Counted from the stretch's first letter, positions 23,501 through 35,888 are shown. The stretch is 64,000 nucleotides of DNA from Euwallacea fornicatus (GCF_040115645.1 NC_089554.1:3658001-3722000), one strand, 5' to 3'. Numbers and translations are program-made. The notes: generated from the letters alone by a model not told the origin.

Positions 23501-26500
23501 AGGCAACCTATTTCTCGCCTCTCTGGCCATAGCTGACCTGTTCGTGGCCTCGTTGGTAATGAGTTTTTATCACTGCACGTCCGGCATTGCACGAAGGCTC
23601 AAAACCACAGTCTAAATATTTGCGTTGAACTTTATCGGACAAGTTGTCCAAACAATGCATCGCTCAACGCAAACAAGTACCAAGATTGCCTTCACATAAT
23701 TTTAGACCTAAACGTGTGTTTTTGAAAGTTATTGATTTGGGTAAATTTTAGGTAATGACCTTTGCGGGGGTGAACGATTTGCTCGGGTACTGGATATTCG
23801 GAAGCAAGTTTTGCGACACTTGGATCGCTTTTGACGTCATGTGTTCCACTGCCAGTATACTGAACCTCTGCGCTATATCTTTAGATAGGTATATACATAT
23901 CAAAGACCCTTTGAGGTGAGTACAAGGGAGGAGACTTAAATTTTCCAATACTGTACTGTTAAAACGAAATAAGAGCCGATAGAGCTTTAAATTCCAAGTA
24001 AGTCTGGAGACATTTTATGAAAAGAAATAGCACGTCTCTGGGGGCTCATGTGTTGCCTTTAGGCAAACACTACAATGCGAGTCCAATTTATTTTAGACAC
24101 TTTGGACGTATGTGTAAAACAACATGACTACTTTTTTGGGGGGAAACTCGAGACTTTCTTTCATCATCACTACGAAGAGTTCCCATTTTTTTTTGCTGTT
24201 ATGTGAATCTCCACATATAGGGCTTATCCACGATCGATTTAGACGCTTAAGTTACTTGCGTCTAAATAGTACGTAGAGAGTGCTCGTTGTCGTCTGCAGA
24301 GCAAGTTTTTTTCGACGATTCGTAAACGGATCCCGAAAACTAGCAGAGTTGCGGCTTTTGGGGACCAATTTAAAACCACTTTTGGACTCTTGAAATGCGA
24401 ACACATTTGACGAAAAAGAAAGTTTTATTTCGTCAAGACAACGTACTGATCGACACTTCCGTTATCGCGACGGTCGTCAAAGTCAATCAACTTTTTTTTC
24501 GAAATTTTTCCTTACACTCTCTACCAGATTTAGCCCCCTCAGATAATTTTCTATTTCGAAACTTGAAAAAATGGCTCGGTGGATAGAGATTTGCCAATAA
24601 TGAAGAGGTCCAGTCCGAGGTTGATGCCTGTTTTCGAACATTCGACGCTTCTTACTATAAACTGGGCATAAAAGCCGTAAAACATCGCTGGGAAAAGTGT
24701 GTCAATCACCAATAATATAATATTTTCCAATTTTTTTTCTTTAAGTGTTAGGTCGGGTACATCTGAGACTATCCTCGTACATTTCTAAGCAACAATGAAA
24801 GGCTTTTTGAACTTCTACACTATTAATAATTATTTCGATAATAATAAATAATTGTTCATAGATAGGTATTAAATTTTTTCACCATCTAAAATATTGTTAG
24901 GAAAACAAATTCAAAAACTTAAACAAATAATAAATCATTCTGAACGACTCCATTGCCAATTTTCTTAAAATTACAATATCAGATTTAAAAAAGGCTGTAA
25001 GTCCGCCATTTTGAGAATTTATCGTGTACTCACTGGTATCAGTTTAAAGTCTGAAAAACACGTTTTTAAATAAGTCATAATCTATGAGGTTTTCCATTGA
25101 AAAAATAGTAAGTTTATGCAATATGTAAAAAATAACAGTCGTCAAAAAATCTGGTTAGGCTATCTTTTTTAGGGGAAAGTCTACAATATTCACATTTACA
25201 TAATTTCTCTGGTGCCAAACATTACAGGATCATATCGATTACAAGAAATCGACAAAATTTTATTTTTGCTAAATATCTGGTAAGTCACGGTCTTTTTCAA
25301 AAAGCCAAAAGTGGCTTTGAATTGCCCCTTTAAAGCTGCAATTCTTTCCCCACTTAACTGACTATGTAGCTACTAATTTCCGAAATCCCTTCGCTAACGG
25401 TCGAAAAAACTCACCCTGTATGTTAAACCACATCTTGCCTGTAATCGTCCTTCCTCCTTTCATTTTCAACCTACGCTCGTTTCACGAACGCTGGTTACGC
25501 AGAAAATGGCTGATGAAAATGAAATGGTGAGCATTATTTTGGACAGTTATTGCTGCAAACATGTTTTTATTAACCTTAAAATGGGGCAAATACATTTGTA
25601 ATATTTGGAAAAGTCTCCTTAAATATAAATATGCTCTTTTCACTATAATGGCCATGCTTATCTGGTTTAAATCAGTTACCGTGTAAATCCACTTCGGGGC
25701 CAACGAACTACCAGAAACTCTACGTATAAATCCATAGAGGCCTTAAAGCAATGCACTTGTTAAAAAGACGGGAAAACTATCGGTTAATGGATTATTTACA
25801 TCATATTTGACGCTATATATTGCTGCCAAAGGCAGCCAATCTGAAAATAATAAACAGCAGAGTCATTTTCCTAACAAGTGCGAAATGTGGTAGTTTACAC
25901 TAAATACTGGTAATATAGTTACACAGGGTGTAACACGTCAGCATTGAGATATTTCAGGGAGTGAAACTGCTCCGAAAATTAATTTAATAAGAGCTATTAG
26001 CCCCATAGCCAAAAACGCACCGTTTTCGATATACAGGGTAGTAAAATTTTGCAGTTTTTCTCATATTTTGGATTTTTTTGAAAATCCATTCGCCTATTTT
26101 CCTCAGGAGTTTACAACGAAATGTCAAAATTATTGGTAGCCATATACAGGATGTTATGTTTTTTGGGTCGTGCACTACTTTATACTTTGCGTCTTTTTTG
26201 GAACCCCCTGTATGAATTCTGATATTAAATTAAAATTTACTTTTCGATTCACTAGCTTGTTGGTCCCTTACAATCTGTTCATATCTTTGGCCGTTTTCCT
26301 ATAATTTGCGAAAGTATTTATCGATGCAAATTAAGAAATTCCCATCTGCATATTCCGGTCTCTAATCTACGCTGCTATGGTATACGTGAAAAAAACTCAA
26401 AATCTAAGAAGAAATGCGAAACTTCCAGCCTGCATATCGATAATGATGCGTTACGGACCATAGGTTTATAGCACTATTTCAGCATTTTTTGAATACGGTT

Positions 26501-29500
26501 GCCTTCTTAAATATTTTCATAACCATATGTTATACCCTGTATATCGTAAGTATCGTAAGTATACTGTATATCGTAATTCCAAAATGACTCGGTGAAAAAT
26601 TAAGTCAAGCCGGTTTTAATTGCATTTAATTAATGTAGATTTAACCGTCTCGAACTACATTTTTGGAAGCACCGCTTGAAGCTCTGAAATTCTTCGTTTA
26701 ACTCAAATAGCAGTCGCTTATTTTCCTGAACGTTCCCACTTAATGTTACCCAACGTAATCTCTAAGCAGAAAGAAATTCCTGACAAATCTCCTGAGGTTA
26801 AACTAATTCCTAAACCAAACACCTGAGAAGGCGCTGAAAGTGTTTCGATGAATATCAAACCGGAATTAAATAAATTCCGAAGCTCTCAATGTTGCTGCAT
26901 TTAGCGCGGATAGAGATTTGATTTACTAATGAAAAAATTTGACGATACGCATGACGTGGATTAGAGTGAGCCGGCCATGCGCGCGCGCCGCATCCACGTA
27001 TAACGTCGCGAAACTGCCAACCATTTGCTATTGTAATTAGCTGAGTTTAATTAGCTGCAAGCCGGGATTGAAAATAATTCTGTCGTTTATTTGTCGGAAC
27101 GACAAGAACGCGAGGAGAATTTCCAATCGGCTATAAATATCGAGTAAGTCACTAGAGAATTTGAAAATTTAAGCCCTAAAATTAAACTCCCAAGGTAGGG
27201 CAGCTCCTTGTTTAACGAAGGTATCTTTTATGAAATCGGCTATTTAACTAGGAATTATTACTGACATGCAGAGAGAACTGGTCCAAACAAGGGAGATTAA
27301 ACGTTGTTTGTAGCATAATTGAAGGTGGTTCATTAAAAAGAGATTTTTCCTTTAAATGAATAACCCCAAACACAAAAGTTTAAAGAGCCACAGGCACTCG
27401 AGCTCTTCGCTTAGGTCTTATTTCAAATTCATAATACTCAATTAATGTAATTATTTTGCAATGGTTCCTTTTAAGTGCATCAAAGAGAAGAAAATTTGCT
27501 TTTTAAAATAATGAATGTTTTGCTCTGCGTTGTCTAGTGGAAAAGGGTATATCAGACCACTTTACTTGAAATGTTTGTTTCATCGTGAAATCTCTTTCTG
27601 AAGGGTCATATAAGCAACGGTACATTTCGCATGCTTCGAAAGGGCAACTTTACACGTTGGCGAGAGGAAAGTAAAGTTGATATTCATAAGCAATTCCTGA
27701 ATTTGCAGATCACGTAAACCTCGGATAATTTTGATTAGTCAGAATGCCTTTATTGCAAGTTACTTGAGGCATCGCCTTTGAAAATCATTCAGGCAGCGTG
27801 CAAACCCACCTTGGATGTGTTTCGCTGCGATTTAATCTTGGCTAAGAATCCTCCGACAATCCTCCCGACCCGACACCTTTTTGCGTAAGTAGCTCTAATT
27901 TTTCCAGCTTAAAAGCGTTTTTTTTTTTTTTTTAATGGAATTTCAAGTAAGTCCTGCAAAACACGGGTGCTTAAATAGAATTATAATTAGCGCATTAAGA
28001 AACGGCTCGAACGAGGGATGTTTTTGAGTACCCTAGTTGGCCAATTATCATTTAATTAAGGGGCGGTTTTTATGGGAGGAAACTTGCTTTGAGCCTCGCA
28101 ACTCCAGTTTTGCACAGAAATTCAGTGAGGAGAAAATACTCTGTCATTTAAATTAGAAGAGCATTAGGGATTGCTTGTGGGAAGTCTCAATGGGGCGAAA
28201 CCCACATGTTTACGAAACTAAAATTATTGACAATCTCTTTGACATTATCAGCTTGGAGCTCATTTAGAAGAGAAAGACAGGGAATGCGTTTGATAGTCAC
28301 TGAACTTAAACGCTTCTTGTAGGGTTGTTCTTCGTGATTCATGGAAGTTACAAAGGTTATATCTGAGAGTCTATGAAATTGTATTTTGCCAACATCAGTT
28401 GCAGACACAATTATCCAGGTGAACGTTTAAATTATGTTCGTGGAAAATTAGTTCAAAACCCTCTTGGGAAAAAAATGATACAAAGACGGTTTTAAATTCT
28501 AATTACCCCCCCCCCCCTGCTAACTTTTCAATGCATTATTATTTGTAAAAAAATCCACAGCAGCATTAACTAGAACTAGAATAATAACTTTTGTCCTTTA
28601 TTTGTTTCTTTAAGCCTGGACCACCAACAGGCCGAAATGGCCGATTTTTTGAGATTGAAACATGGGTCAAGTAATACCTCAAAGGAAAGCTATTTCAAAA
28701 CCACCTTTAACGGTGTAATACGATGAAAGAGCTATAAATAGGAAAAGATAATGTAAAAATGTAATACAAATTCCGTTTCATGGTTCATAAACATTTTTTT
28801 TAAAGCGCTAATAGAAAAATAATTAAATTAAATGCTCAAAATAGGTCCCATTTTGCTCCTGACAAAAATTTAACCTGTCAAAGAAGTTTCTACCTTGCAT
28901 TAACGGAGGTTCGTGGGTTAATTGATCTGTAAACTTCTGTAATTCGACGTTTTTATTGCACTAAAAAAGTATTTTTATTACGTTAAAGAATTTATGATTG
29001 ATTAAATTGCAACCGTTCACAACAAATTATGAGGAAAAATTTCAATGGTTAAGGGCGGTTTATTTTATGCCCCTAATATGCTTCAGTTATCCACCGCGCC
29101 AAGCGCTTTTGCCCAAGATAATATATATATATATAATGGAGTGATCTGGGATGTAATACAGACGACCATGGGATAGCGCAGATGACCCCATGATGAGATA
29201 AATGACTGCGCAACTCGTAACATTAAAAAAATAAAAAAACCTAGTTTTGATTTATATTTCATTTTTACGAAATTTATTTTTTGGTATATATAGTTTTTTT
29301 TGTCAAAAACGAATTGGTCGATTTTAAATCATATTACACCATTAAATGTCGTTTTGAAATACCGTTAATTTAAGGTGTCACTTGACCCATGTTTCGAGTT
29401 AAAAAATCGGCCATACTTCCCCACCGGGAGTGTAAGCAACATTTAGAAAAATAAACCTCAAAAGATGATTTTCTTTGTCCCATTTAATGCTGCTTTAAAA

Positions 29501-32500
29501 AAAAATTAAGTTAAAATTTGTTAAAAACTGAAGGGGGGGCTAGAACTTAGAGTCGCACGGTATGCATAGACAGGCGAGGTGAGGTATGACGAGATAGAAA
29601 TAGAATTGCATTTATGGCGGGACTGCGATCGTTCGTCCATTTCGATGTTACTGTCAGGGAAGTATTCTGCTCTCCGGATCAAAAGATCTGACCATGCATA
29701 AGGGATGAGAGCAATTTAGTAAACCTCCTCGTGCACTGTTCCACTTTGAAAATCGATACATTTCGTGGATGTTTATTTTTGAAAGGTCCAAGATTAATTG
29801 CCCCTAGTAAATTTGAAAAAAACATGTTTTCTGGGTAATAAATGTTCGAAATTATGTTCAGGAGTAAGCTGTCGCTGCCAATTTTCGGAATGCATGTTGA
29901 CAACCCGCACCATAAATTAAGCGACATGACAAAATTACTCCTCTGCCTGCAATCAGTAAATTGAATTAATAGCCAGTTCTGTGTTTGGAGCAGACCGATG
30001 GCTAATCGATGAAAACCTTTCTTCCTTCCCGTCGTCCTCAACCTCCCATTTTTGACTGAAATAGCGAACAAGACTCCATAATTCCCCCTAGCTCCTGCCC
30101 AGGATTTTATTATCTCGTATGTTTCAGGTACGGTCGGTGGGTGACCAGACGAGTGGCTTTAGCAACAATTGCCACGATATGGCTTCTAGCTGCCCTCATC
30201 TCTTTCGTCCCCATTATGCTGGGCCTCCACCGGCCCTCGCAGCCCTTTGTAATCGAGTCGGGGGGCCAAAACTACCCCACGTGCGCTTTGGATTTGACCC
30301 CCACGTACGCGGTCGTTTCCAGCTGCATATCTTTCTACGTTCCTTGTATTGTCATGTTAGGCAAGTAGTTTTTATTTAACCTCCTCGGAGGGCTTGTAGA
30401 ACCCCATTTACATTACGGGCTGTTTTGTTTCGTTTAAAGGATCGAAACGTATAGAAGAAAATCTAATATTGCGCAATGCCTAGAGCAATAAATTTTATAT
30501 TGGACTTGCACTTTCCGATATCTCTATTTACTACATATATCAGGTCTCGGTTCTTATTTGCGAGGCCATAAATTTATCAGTGTTTCCTTTTCAATGCAAA
30601 TGATAGCTTAAGTGAGAGATGGGAATTTGAGCCCCAATGACCTTAAATCAACTGCCAAAAGCGATTTTGTCTATTTTTGTCCTAAAAGGGAGCGGAATGA
30701 ACAAGAAGTTGGATAATGCATGTCGATTAAAATGAATGCTCGGGAATCTGTGCACGTAAAGAATACTTTCGATCTGGTTCACACGCTGATTGAACTTTTT
30801 TATTGAAGAACTTGGTAACTCGATCGTTTAGCTTGGAATGGTGACAAAAAATATCTAAAAGTGTTTTATGTCATACAAGACCTCTCCGCATATAAGAAGT
30901 GACCGTTAAGGTACTGGCCGTACGGGACAATCGAATTGGAGCATCCATTTGTGAGTTCCGCGTAACCCAAGTTTTTTACAGAGTTCTCTTGAAAACTGGC
31001 TCGATGTGGGGATAAATTGTTGAAAAAAAAACAGGATTGAGTTCATTCAATAGGGTCAGCAGAGACGCTATACAGGATGTATTTAAAACGCACCACTTGA
31101 GTTTTCTGATATTTTGTAATGGAGGTTCGGGATTTCCATGAAAGTTATTGTGAGCAATGACTCAGTTACACATCACCACAACATTTGTCATCAAACGTCT
31201 CGTCAACAACAGAACATATCGCAATACAACTGTAGCTACAGGTAAAGTCGCGAATAATGGCGCTTGTTACGACGACAAGTCGCGTATAAAGACGGAAATT
31301 CGAACATTTTTATTTGAAAAAAGTCGCTTTTAACGTCCGAAAAAAAGACATTTTCGGTGATTTGCTAACAGGATGTAACGAAGCTGCAGGATATAAATTA
31401 ATATAATAATTGTAGTATAAAATCGATACTGCCAGCATTCTTTAAAAAGTCGTTCGGAAAGGGACCGATATTCTTTAAAAAGCTCCGACTTTAGCGGCTT
31501 AAGAGACAAATCCCAAAAAAATTCTTTTTAATATACATATTTGGCACACCTCCATACATATGTGTTATAATGGTTTTTCTTGGATTTCTATGTAAAACTG
31601 CTAAAACATCGCTTTTTATAAGTTTCGGACTGTTAGCGTAATTTTTAGATGAATGCTGGCAACGTCGATTTCCCATTGCAATTACTATAACTACATAAAA
31701 AGTCAATTTTCTTGAGCCATTTACCGTTACTAAGCAACTAAAACTGCGACTAAAAGATTTATTGAATTAAACCATAGAATCTGAGTTTTCTATGTATCGA
31801 TATATCGTTTTACTTCGGTAAATGGCTCAAAGTTAATGTTTTATAGAAGAATGTACAGAGCAGAGGAATTATCGGGAAAATTCTCGAATTACGAACGAAA
31901 ACTATATAGGACTGCTCACTAATGCATCAAAGTGGAATACCTCAGTATATATGAATTTTAGAAGGAAATGTTTCGTTCCAGAGTTTTTGGTCATTAAGAG
32001 GTATATATTTTAAAATTGTTTTCAAATGTACAGGGTCCGTCATAAAAATGTGATAGTACAATGGCATGTTTTTTTTTTTTTTTTTAATGGAACCCACCTA
32101 ATTTTTTTGGCACTTTGGGATTTACGCCAAATTTTAAAGTCCGTTTATTTGGAAAATGTCATGTTTCGTTTCCGAGTTATTCAGGAAAATTCGAATATTT
32201 TGATAGGTGCAAAGTCTCGTGGAAATCGGTGCTACACTCTAGCCGCTGCAAATGTCGGAATCGGTCTTCTGGGACAGGACTCCGAGAGGACCTAATAAGG
32301 TACATTTTGACGTATTTTAATTAAAAAGAAGGCCATTCCCATAACTTCCGAAATCGCATGACTTCCAACCCCTACAACTTGCTTGTTTCAAATGGAATGC
32401 TCCAATTTTGCCGACGGCGTCGCGTTCAGAATTCAAAAATCTACAATTTCTACAATATTGCTGAAAACGATCAGCAAAACAAAGAGCGTGCAATCGATCT

Positions 32501-35500
32501 TTTGGATGCAACATCAATGATTTCTGAAGCATAGAACGGGGTATCACTCCAGAAAATCATGATTTGTTTTAAACATGGAGGTTTAGAACTAACACCAGTA
32601 GCTGATAACTTTGGAGAGGAAGACGTTCTTCTTTCTTGCTAAGGTGGCAAGAAAGATAAATAATAATTTTGAGAGAGAAGATGATGTTCATCTCTCGATG
32701 ATGAAAACGAAAACCTAGGGAGCAAAGCGCAAACGGAGTGACCACTATACAAAATATCCAAGATGCACGCGATAGAAACTCTGAAATTGGTGAAGACTTT
32801 AAACTGTCATCGTAGAAAGCTCCACGAGCCGCAGGAACCTTAAACAGTTTTGCGCTAGAGAGTTATTACTGAAACAAAGGCCTTCAAAGCACACAAAGAA
32901 CTGAAGTCAGTCCCATAGATGAAAATATTTTAATTTGTTTATTTTAGCTTACGTTTCAAAAAACAAACAAAAATTACAAAATATTTCAATAAATAATGTG
33001 TTGTTACCATACATACGCGAACATAAATAAGTTAGTAGTTATATTAAATTATTTACGTTTTATTATTTGCCTGTTATAGTTCATAATTTTTTAAATAAAT
33101 GTTTGTGTGTGTTTTTTTTTATGTTTCATTAATTATCAAAAGAAACAAGTCCTGATGTAACGACGACCGGATATAACGACCCTTTTTACTCGGTCCCCTA
33201 GCCATTCGTTACATCCGACCTCCGTTGTATTTCTTTCGTCCGATGGATTTCGTTGATATTTTCAATTTCTCTTACCTCCCTTCGTAATTATTTGAATGAG
33301 CAGGTGGAGGACAAGTCGATGCCAACAATTTGAAAATCAATCTGAAATATGGCGGATAGCACGTAAGTCATTTATCAGGCTCTTGCCACAACGCACACAA
33401 ATATATACAGGAATCGACTAGGATCTATTAGTTGCCCTCCCATAAATTCCGGTTTCCGGTATTTTGAATAGTTCCGCAAACTAGATAAGTGCTTTTTGGC
33501 TCAGTGACATATCAGTCGTTTATCTCAGTCGCGTTCTGCATATTAGCCCAATTAATTCTTGTCAGAAGTGAGGATGGTAAATTGTAATCGTTTAGTTTTA
33601 TCCCTCCGAGATAAATCTGTCATATTTTTTAAATTTATATAGAGAATCGCTGAGCGGGGACCATTTTTTGATAGATTAAACACGTAAAATCCTGCAGCGC
33701 AAAGCGCAGCGGTGCTTTACATTTCCGACGAGATTTATTTTACACCATTTTGTTTCCTGCCATATGTTACCCGCTCAAGGAAAGATTATAAAATATGTAT
33801 CTCTTTTTTATTGCCCAGGACGCCGTAAAGGGCCCTAAACTTTGTAACGTTTAAAATCCAGTTGGCACTTCATAACAAAATGAAGTATGACACACACTTT
33901 ATTATACGCGAGAAGATGTGCCATTGGAGCGTTGGGGCAAGGCGTGAGAACTTAAGCCTATTTTAAATGCCACAGCCTATCGTTGCGAGACCTAATTAGA
34001 TACGACATTACCAAGTAAATTGCCTAATCAAAAAACCTATTACTGCGCGGTTTCAAGAGCAACTTTCAAACCCATTGAAAATTAGCTTTATACGTAGATT
34101 AATGACATCCCATTTAAATACCTGGATGACGTGAGCAGGAAAATAGAATTCATCAATATTTACGTAAGTTTACTCGAAACCGAATTACCATTATTACCAT
34201 TCCACGCTGGATTAGTAACTATAACAATAAATAAATTTCAACAATTCCGGATTCAGTTGGTTCACTTAGACTAACCTGAACTATTCACATTAGGTAGTCG
34301 GTATGGCTCAGTTGCAATGATGCTGAATTACAAGCGAATAATGATGCAGGGCTATCAGCAACTCCAAAAGATTCATTGAGGCAGCAGTTAAAGATCTGAA
34401 TGAAGGCAATGATAATTATTATTGCAGCCCTATGTTCCATAAGCGAGTATGCCCACATACCGGAGGAAACCGGAGTGATTTGGAGCATGAATTCAAACCG
34501 GTCATACACATTCATGAACCGGAAGTTCATCGGATTCCGCGTAAAATGAAAGCCGCATGCCATGATGCAGTTATAAGGAATTCTTATGTGTGCTCGGTAT
34601 GGTGGAAAGTAATATAATCTCGAATAATATGGGCGTGAGGGCAATAGCTCGCTTATGCCGAAGATTCACCGAGAGAAAAATTCCCCTTCATCAGAAAATT
34701 TGTTTCAAGGGCAAGGAATCGTTCACTTTATGATCTACAAAGAACGAACGAGTGAATTGCTTATTACAAGACGTGTTAGCTGCAAGATTTTTCAGCGGAA
34801 CGCATAGCAAAAAAAATGTTTTAATCGTGCAGAAATGAAAGGCATTGCCGAACGATTTTGTATACGTTAACGGCAACTTCTAGTACTCAGCTGACAGAAA
34901 AGATTGCGTTTCAAATAAACAGTAGAGTCTGAAGCATCTGGAAAATTTGACAAAGAAAATACACTGTCGTTCCAGTTCTTCATATTTTGTATAAAAATGT
35001 CACCATTTCTCATATTAGACGGGCAGGGAAAAGGGGCTGCAGACATGAATATTTAAACTGTTCTCTTGTCATCATTTGAGACTATTCCATGTTGACTAAG
35101 CGTCGTTTTTCGCGAACTTTAAAGGATTTTCCATCCGTCTGAACACTTGACCAAACAACATTCATAAACAAATTTCTCCCCGAACTTGAATTCAAGCTTC
35201 AACAATGCATTCTGTTTCAGGAATTTATTGTAGATTGTACTGCTATGCTCAGAAGCACGTTAAAAATATCAGAGCAATCACGAGACCCATTGATATTCCT
35301 AATTCCACCTCAAAAAAGAAAAGCATGAAGCAGAAAAACAAAGCTCTTCACATCCATCTTCACAACCACCAAAGCTCACCCTATCACGTGAGCGATCACA
35401 AAGCGGCCGTCACTGTGGGGATCATAATGGGAGTTTTCCTGATTTGCTGGGTAAGTTTCAGATAGCAGTTTCTCCAAGTTAACTGTAGTTGGGTTCTCTT

Positions 35501-35888
35501 GCAGGTACCATTCTTTTGCATCAACATCGTTGCTGCTTTCTGCAAAACCTGCATTCCAGACATAACTTTCAAAATTCTCACATGGTTGGGATACTCGAAT
35601 TCCGCTTTCAATCCCATCATCTATTCGATCTTCAACACTGAATTCCGGGAGGCGTTTAAGCGCATTTTAACGGCCCGGTACCCGGATTGGTGCAATTGCG
35701 GCTATCAGTCGGTTTCCCTGAATAACGAAAAGTACGTTACTGACTATGGCACCAAAACCTTGGTAGTGAACACGAGGAGGAACGGTTCCTTCGGTGAATT
35801 TTCCAGTGAACACTTGAGTTGTGAGTCAGTGAGGCAAACAAGGGTGAATTCTGCGGCCGACGTCCTGGACGAAGTCAGCGATATTTGA
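20474..35888 (+). CDS. Dop1: D1-like dopamine receptor (Dop1/Dop1R1 type), gene span of six coding exons
   Basis: Rhodopsin-family amine GPCR of the plasma membrane. Drosophila orthologues couple dopamine to Gs and cAMP in neurons. The coding parts are 20474-20594, 23410-23555, 23752-23915, 30128-30360, 35221-35450 and 35505-35888. They join in phase to 1278 nt (425 residues plus stop). Hallmarks at approximate residues: Asn55 in TM1, Asp83 in TM2, the amine-binding Asp117 in TM3, DRY 134-136, Trp162 in TM4, the catechol-binding serines 208, 209 and 212 with Pro216 in TM5, CWVPFF with Trp298 in TM6, NPIIY 334-338 in TM7, and cysteines in the proximal tail for possible palmitoylation. Disulfide partners are Cys110 and Cys196. 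An NVT glycosylation site precedes TM1. The exact 5' end is uncertain; the rest is very secure from similarity to remembered insect Dop1R1 sequences. Confidence 0.93.
20716..20761 (+). other. candidate 46-nt cassette exon (frame-disrupting)
   Basis: Bounded by TTCACAG and GGTGAGT, both good splice signals, within the first mapped intron of Dop1. Its length is not a multiple of three. If spliced between exon 1 and the TM1 exon it shifts the frame and reaches a stop within about 26 codons. It would therefore act as a poison exon, or it is a chance pair of splice sites. Confidence 0.3.
20762..23409. other. intron 1 of Dop1 (most of it)
   Basis: The whole intron runs 20595-23409. AT-rich; the short frame 21955-22143 shows no known domain. 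A T-rich acceptor (TTTGTTTCAG) ends it. Confidence 0.7.
23410..23555 (+). CDS. Dop1: Dop1 coding exon 2 (TM1 to TM2)
   Basis: Encodes VFLSLLIFLSVAGNILVC, the first intracellular loop and LASLAIADLFVASL. It starts by completing a Gly codon split with exon 1 and ends in phase 0 before GTAATG. Confidence 0.95.
23752..23915 (+). CDS. Dop1: Dop1 coding exon 3 (end of TM2, TM3, DRY motif)
   Basis: Encodes VMTFAGVNDLLGYWIFG, the disulfide Cys, the amine-binding Asp in AFDVMCSTASILNLC and DRYIHIKDPL. It ends in phase 2 before GTGAGT. The preceding intron is only 196 bp. Confidence 0.95.
24365..24725 (+). pseudogene. mariner (Mos1/Hsmar-type) transposase C-terminal relic in Dop1 intron 3
   Basis: Blocks MRTHLTKKKVLFRQDN, HSLPDLAPSDNFLFRNL, KKWLGG and, after a frameshift, DASYYKLGIKAVKHRWEKC match the C-terminal half of classical mariner transposases. 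In those, DLAPSDYFLF holds the third catalytic acidic residue; here the block reads DNFLF with a Tyr-to-Asn change. The N-terminal half is missing or unrecognisable. Confidence 0.8.
25921..26215. repeat. cluster of CAGGGTG-type transposon termini
   Basis: CACAGGGTGTAACACG at 25922, ATACAGGGTAGTAAAATT at 26034, TACAGGATGTTATG at about 26145 and an inverted CCCCCTGTATG at 26204 lie within 300 bp. The arrangement suggests overlapping or nested small TA elements. The 63-codon minus-strand frame here is not convincing. Confidence 0.4.
26940..27075. promoter_or_regulatory. GC-rich patch in Dop1 intron 3, possible regulatory element
   Basis: A short GC-rich island with an alternating CG run (26979-26989) and a CRE-like TGACGTGG (26952) is followed by homeodomain-type TAATTAG repeats (27035-27055). 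This is an island in otherwise AT-rich intron sequence. The function is inferred from composition only. Confidence 0.25.
28506..29539. mobile_element. long-TIR element with poly-C ends in Dop1 intron 3
   Basis: It starts with 12 C (28506-28517) and ends with 7 G (29533-29539). The inverted arms match over more than 200 bp: AGCAGCATTAA near the ends, then TTATTTxTxT, GGCCGATTTTTT with AACATGGGTCAAGT, CGGTxxxTTCAAAAC and GGTGTAATA. The centre is AT-rich with a TA run (29121-29136) and no coding frame. The superfamily is not identified; target-site duplication is unclear. Confidence 0.7.
30128..30360 (+). CDS. Dop1: Dop1 coding exon 4 (TM4, ECL2, TM5)
   Basis: Encodes YGRWVTRRVALATIATIWLL, the second extracellular loop with the conserved CALDL cysteine, and AVVSSCISFYVPCIVM of TM5. 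It ends TTAG before GCAAGT, a non-canonical but well-known GC-type donor. The joined Gly codon with the next exon gives MLGIYCRLYCYAQ. Confidence 0.95.
31712..31830. mobile_element. very short MITE
   Basis: About 119 bp bounded by a 15-base perfect inverted repeat (TTGAGCCATTTACCG / CGGTAAATGGCTCAA). The interior is AT-rich and non-coding. Confidence 0.5.
32560..33240. mobile_element. possible pogo/Tigger-like element end
   Basis: The end at 33150-33235 has the repeated style of Tigger termini: TGTAACGACGACCGGATATA, then CTCGGTCCCCTAGCC and CGTTACATCCGACCTCCG, in which NCGTTAxATCCGAC and its reverse complement alternate. Upstream 32560-32930 may be a decayed transposase 3' part, but I cannot identify conserved residues. 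Confidence 0.35.
35221..35450 (+). CDS. Dop1: Dop1 coding exon 5 (ICL3 and TM6)
   Basis: Encodes IYCRLYCYAQKHVKNI, a basic, His-rich third intracellular loop, the strongly conserved SSPYHVSDHKAAVTVG and the TM6 core GVFLICW. It ends in phase 0 before GTAAGT. Confidence 0.95.
35505..35888 (+). CDS. Dop1: Dop1 coding exon 6 (TM6 end, TM7, C-tail, stop)
   Basis: Encodes VPFFCINIVAAFCKTC, TM7 WLGYSNSAFNPIIY, helix 8 FREAFKRIL, a Cys pair (WCNC) and an 80-residue tail ending EVSDI. The preceding intron is only 54 bp. The stop codon is TGA at 35886-35888. Confidence 0.95.
   Translation, partial: VPFFCINIVAAFCKTCIPDITFKILTWLGYSNSAFNPIIYSIFNTEFREAFKRILTARYPDWCNCGYQSVSLNNEKYVTDYGTKTLVVNTRRNGSFGEFSSEHLSCESVRQTRVNSAADVLDEVSDI

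Larger units (their letters stand above)
30361..35220. other. intron 4 of Dop1, GC-AG type
   Basis: This 4860-bp intron starts GCAAGT and ends CTGTTTCAG. It contains transposon termini near 31071 (TACAGGATGTATTT) and 32031 (TACAGGGTCCGTCAT) and other relics listed separately. No GT donor within the exon end gives the conserved protein frame. Confidence 0.85.

Noticed and set aside
34297..34320. tRNA-like A box (TATGGCTCAGTTGCAA), possible SINE
   Set aside because: No B box at the right distance and no poly-A or tail repeat.
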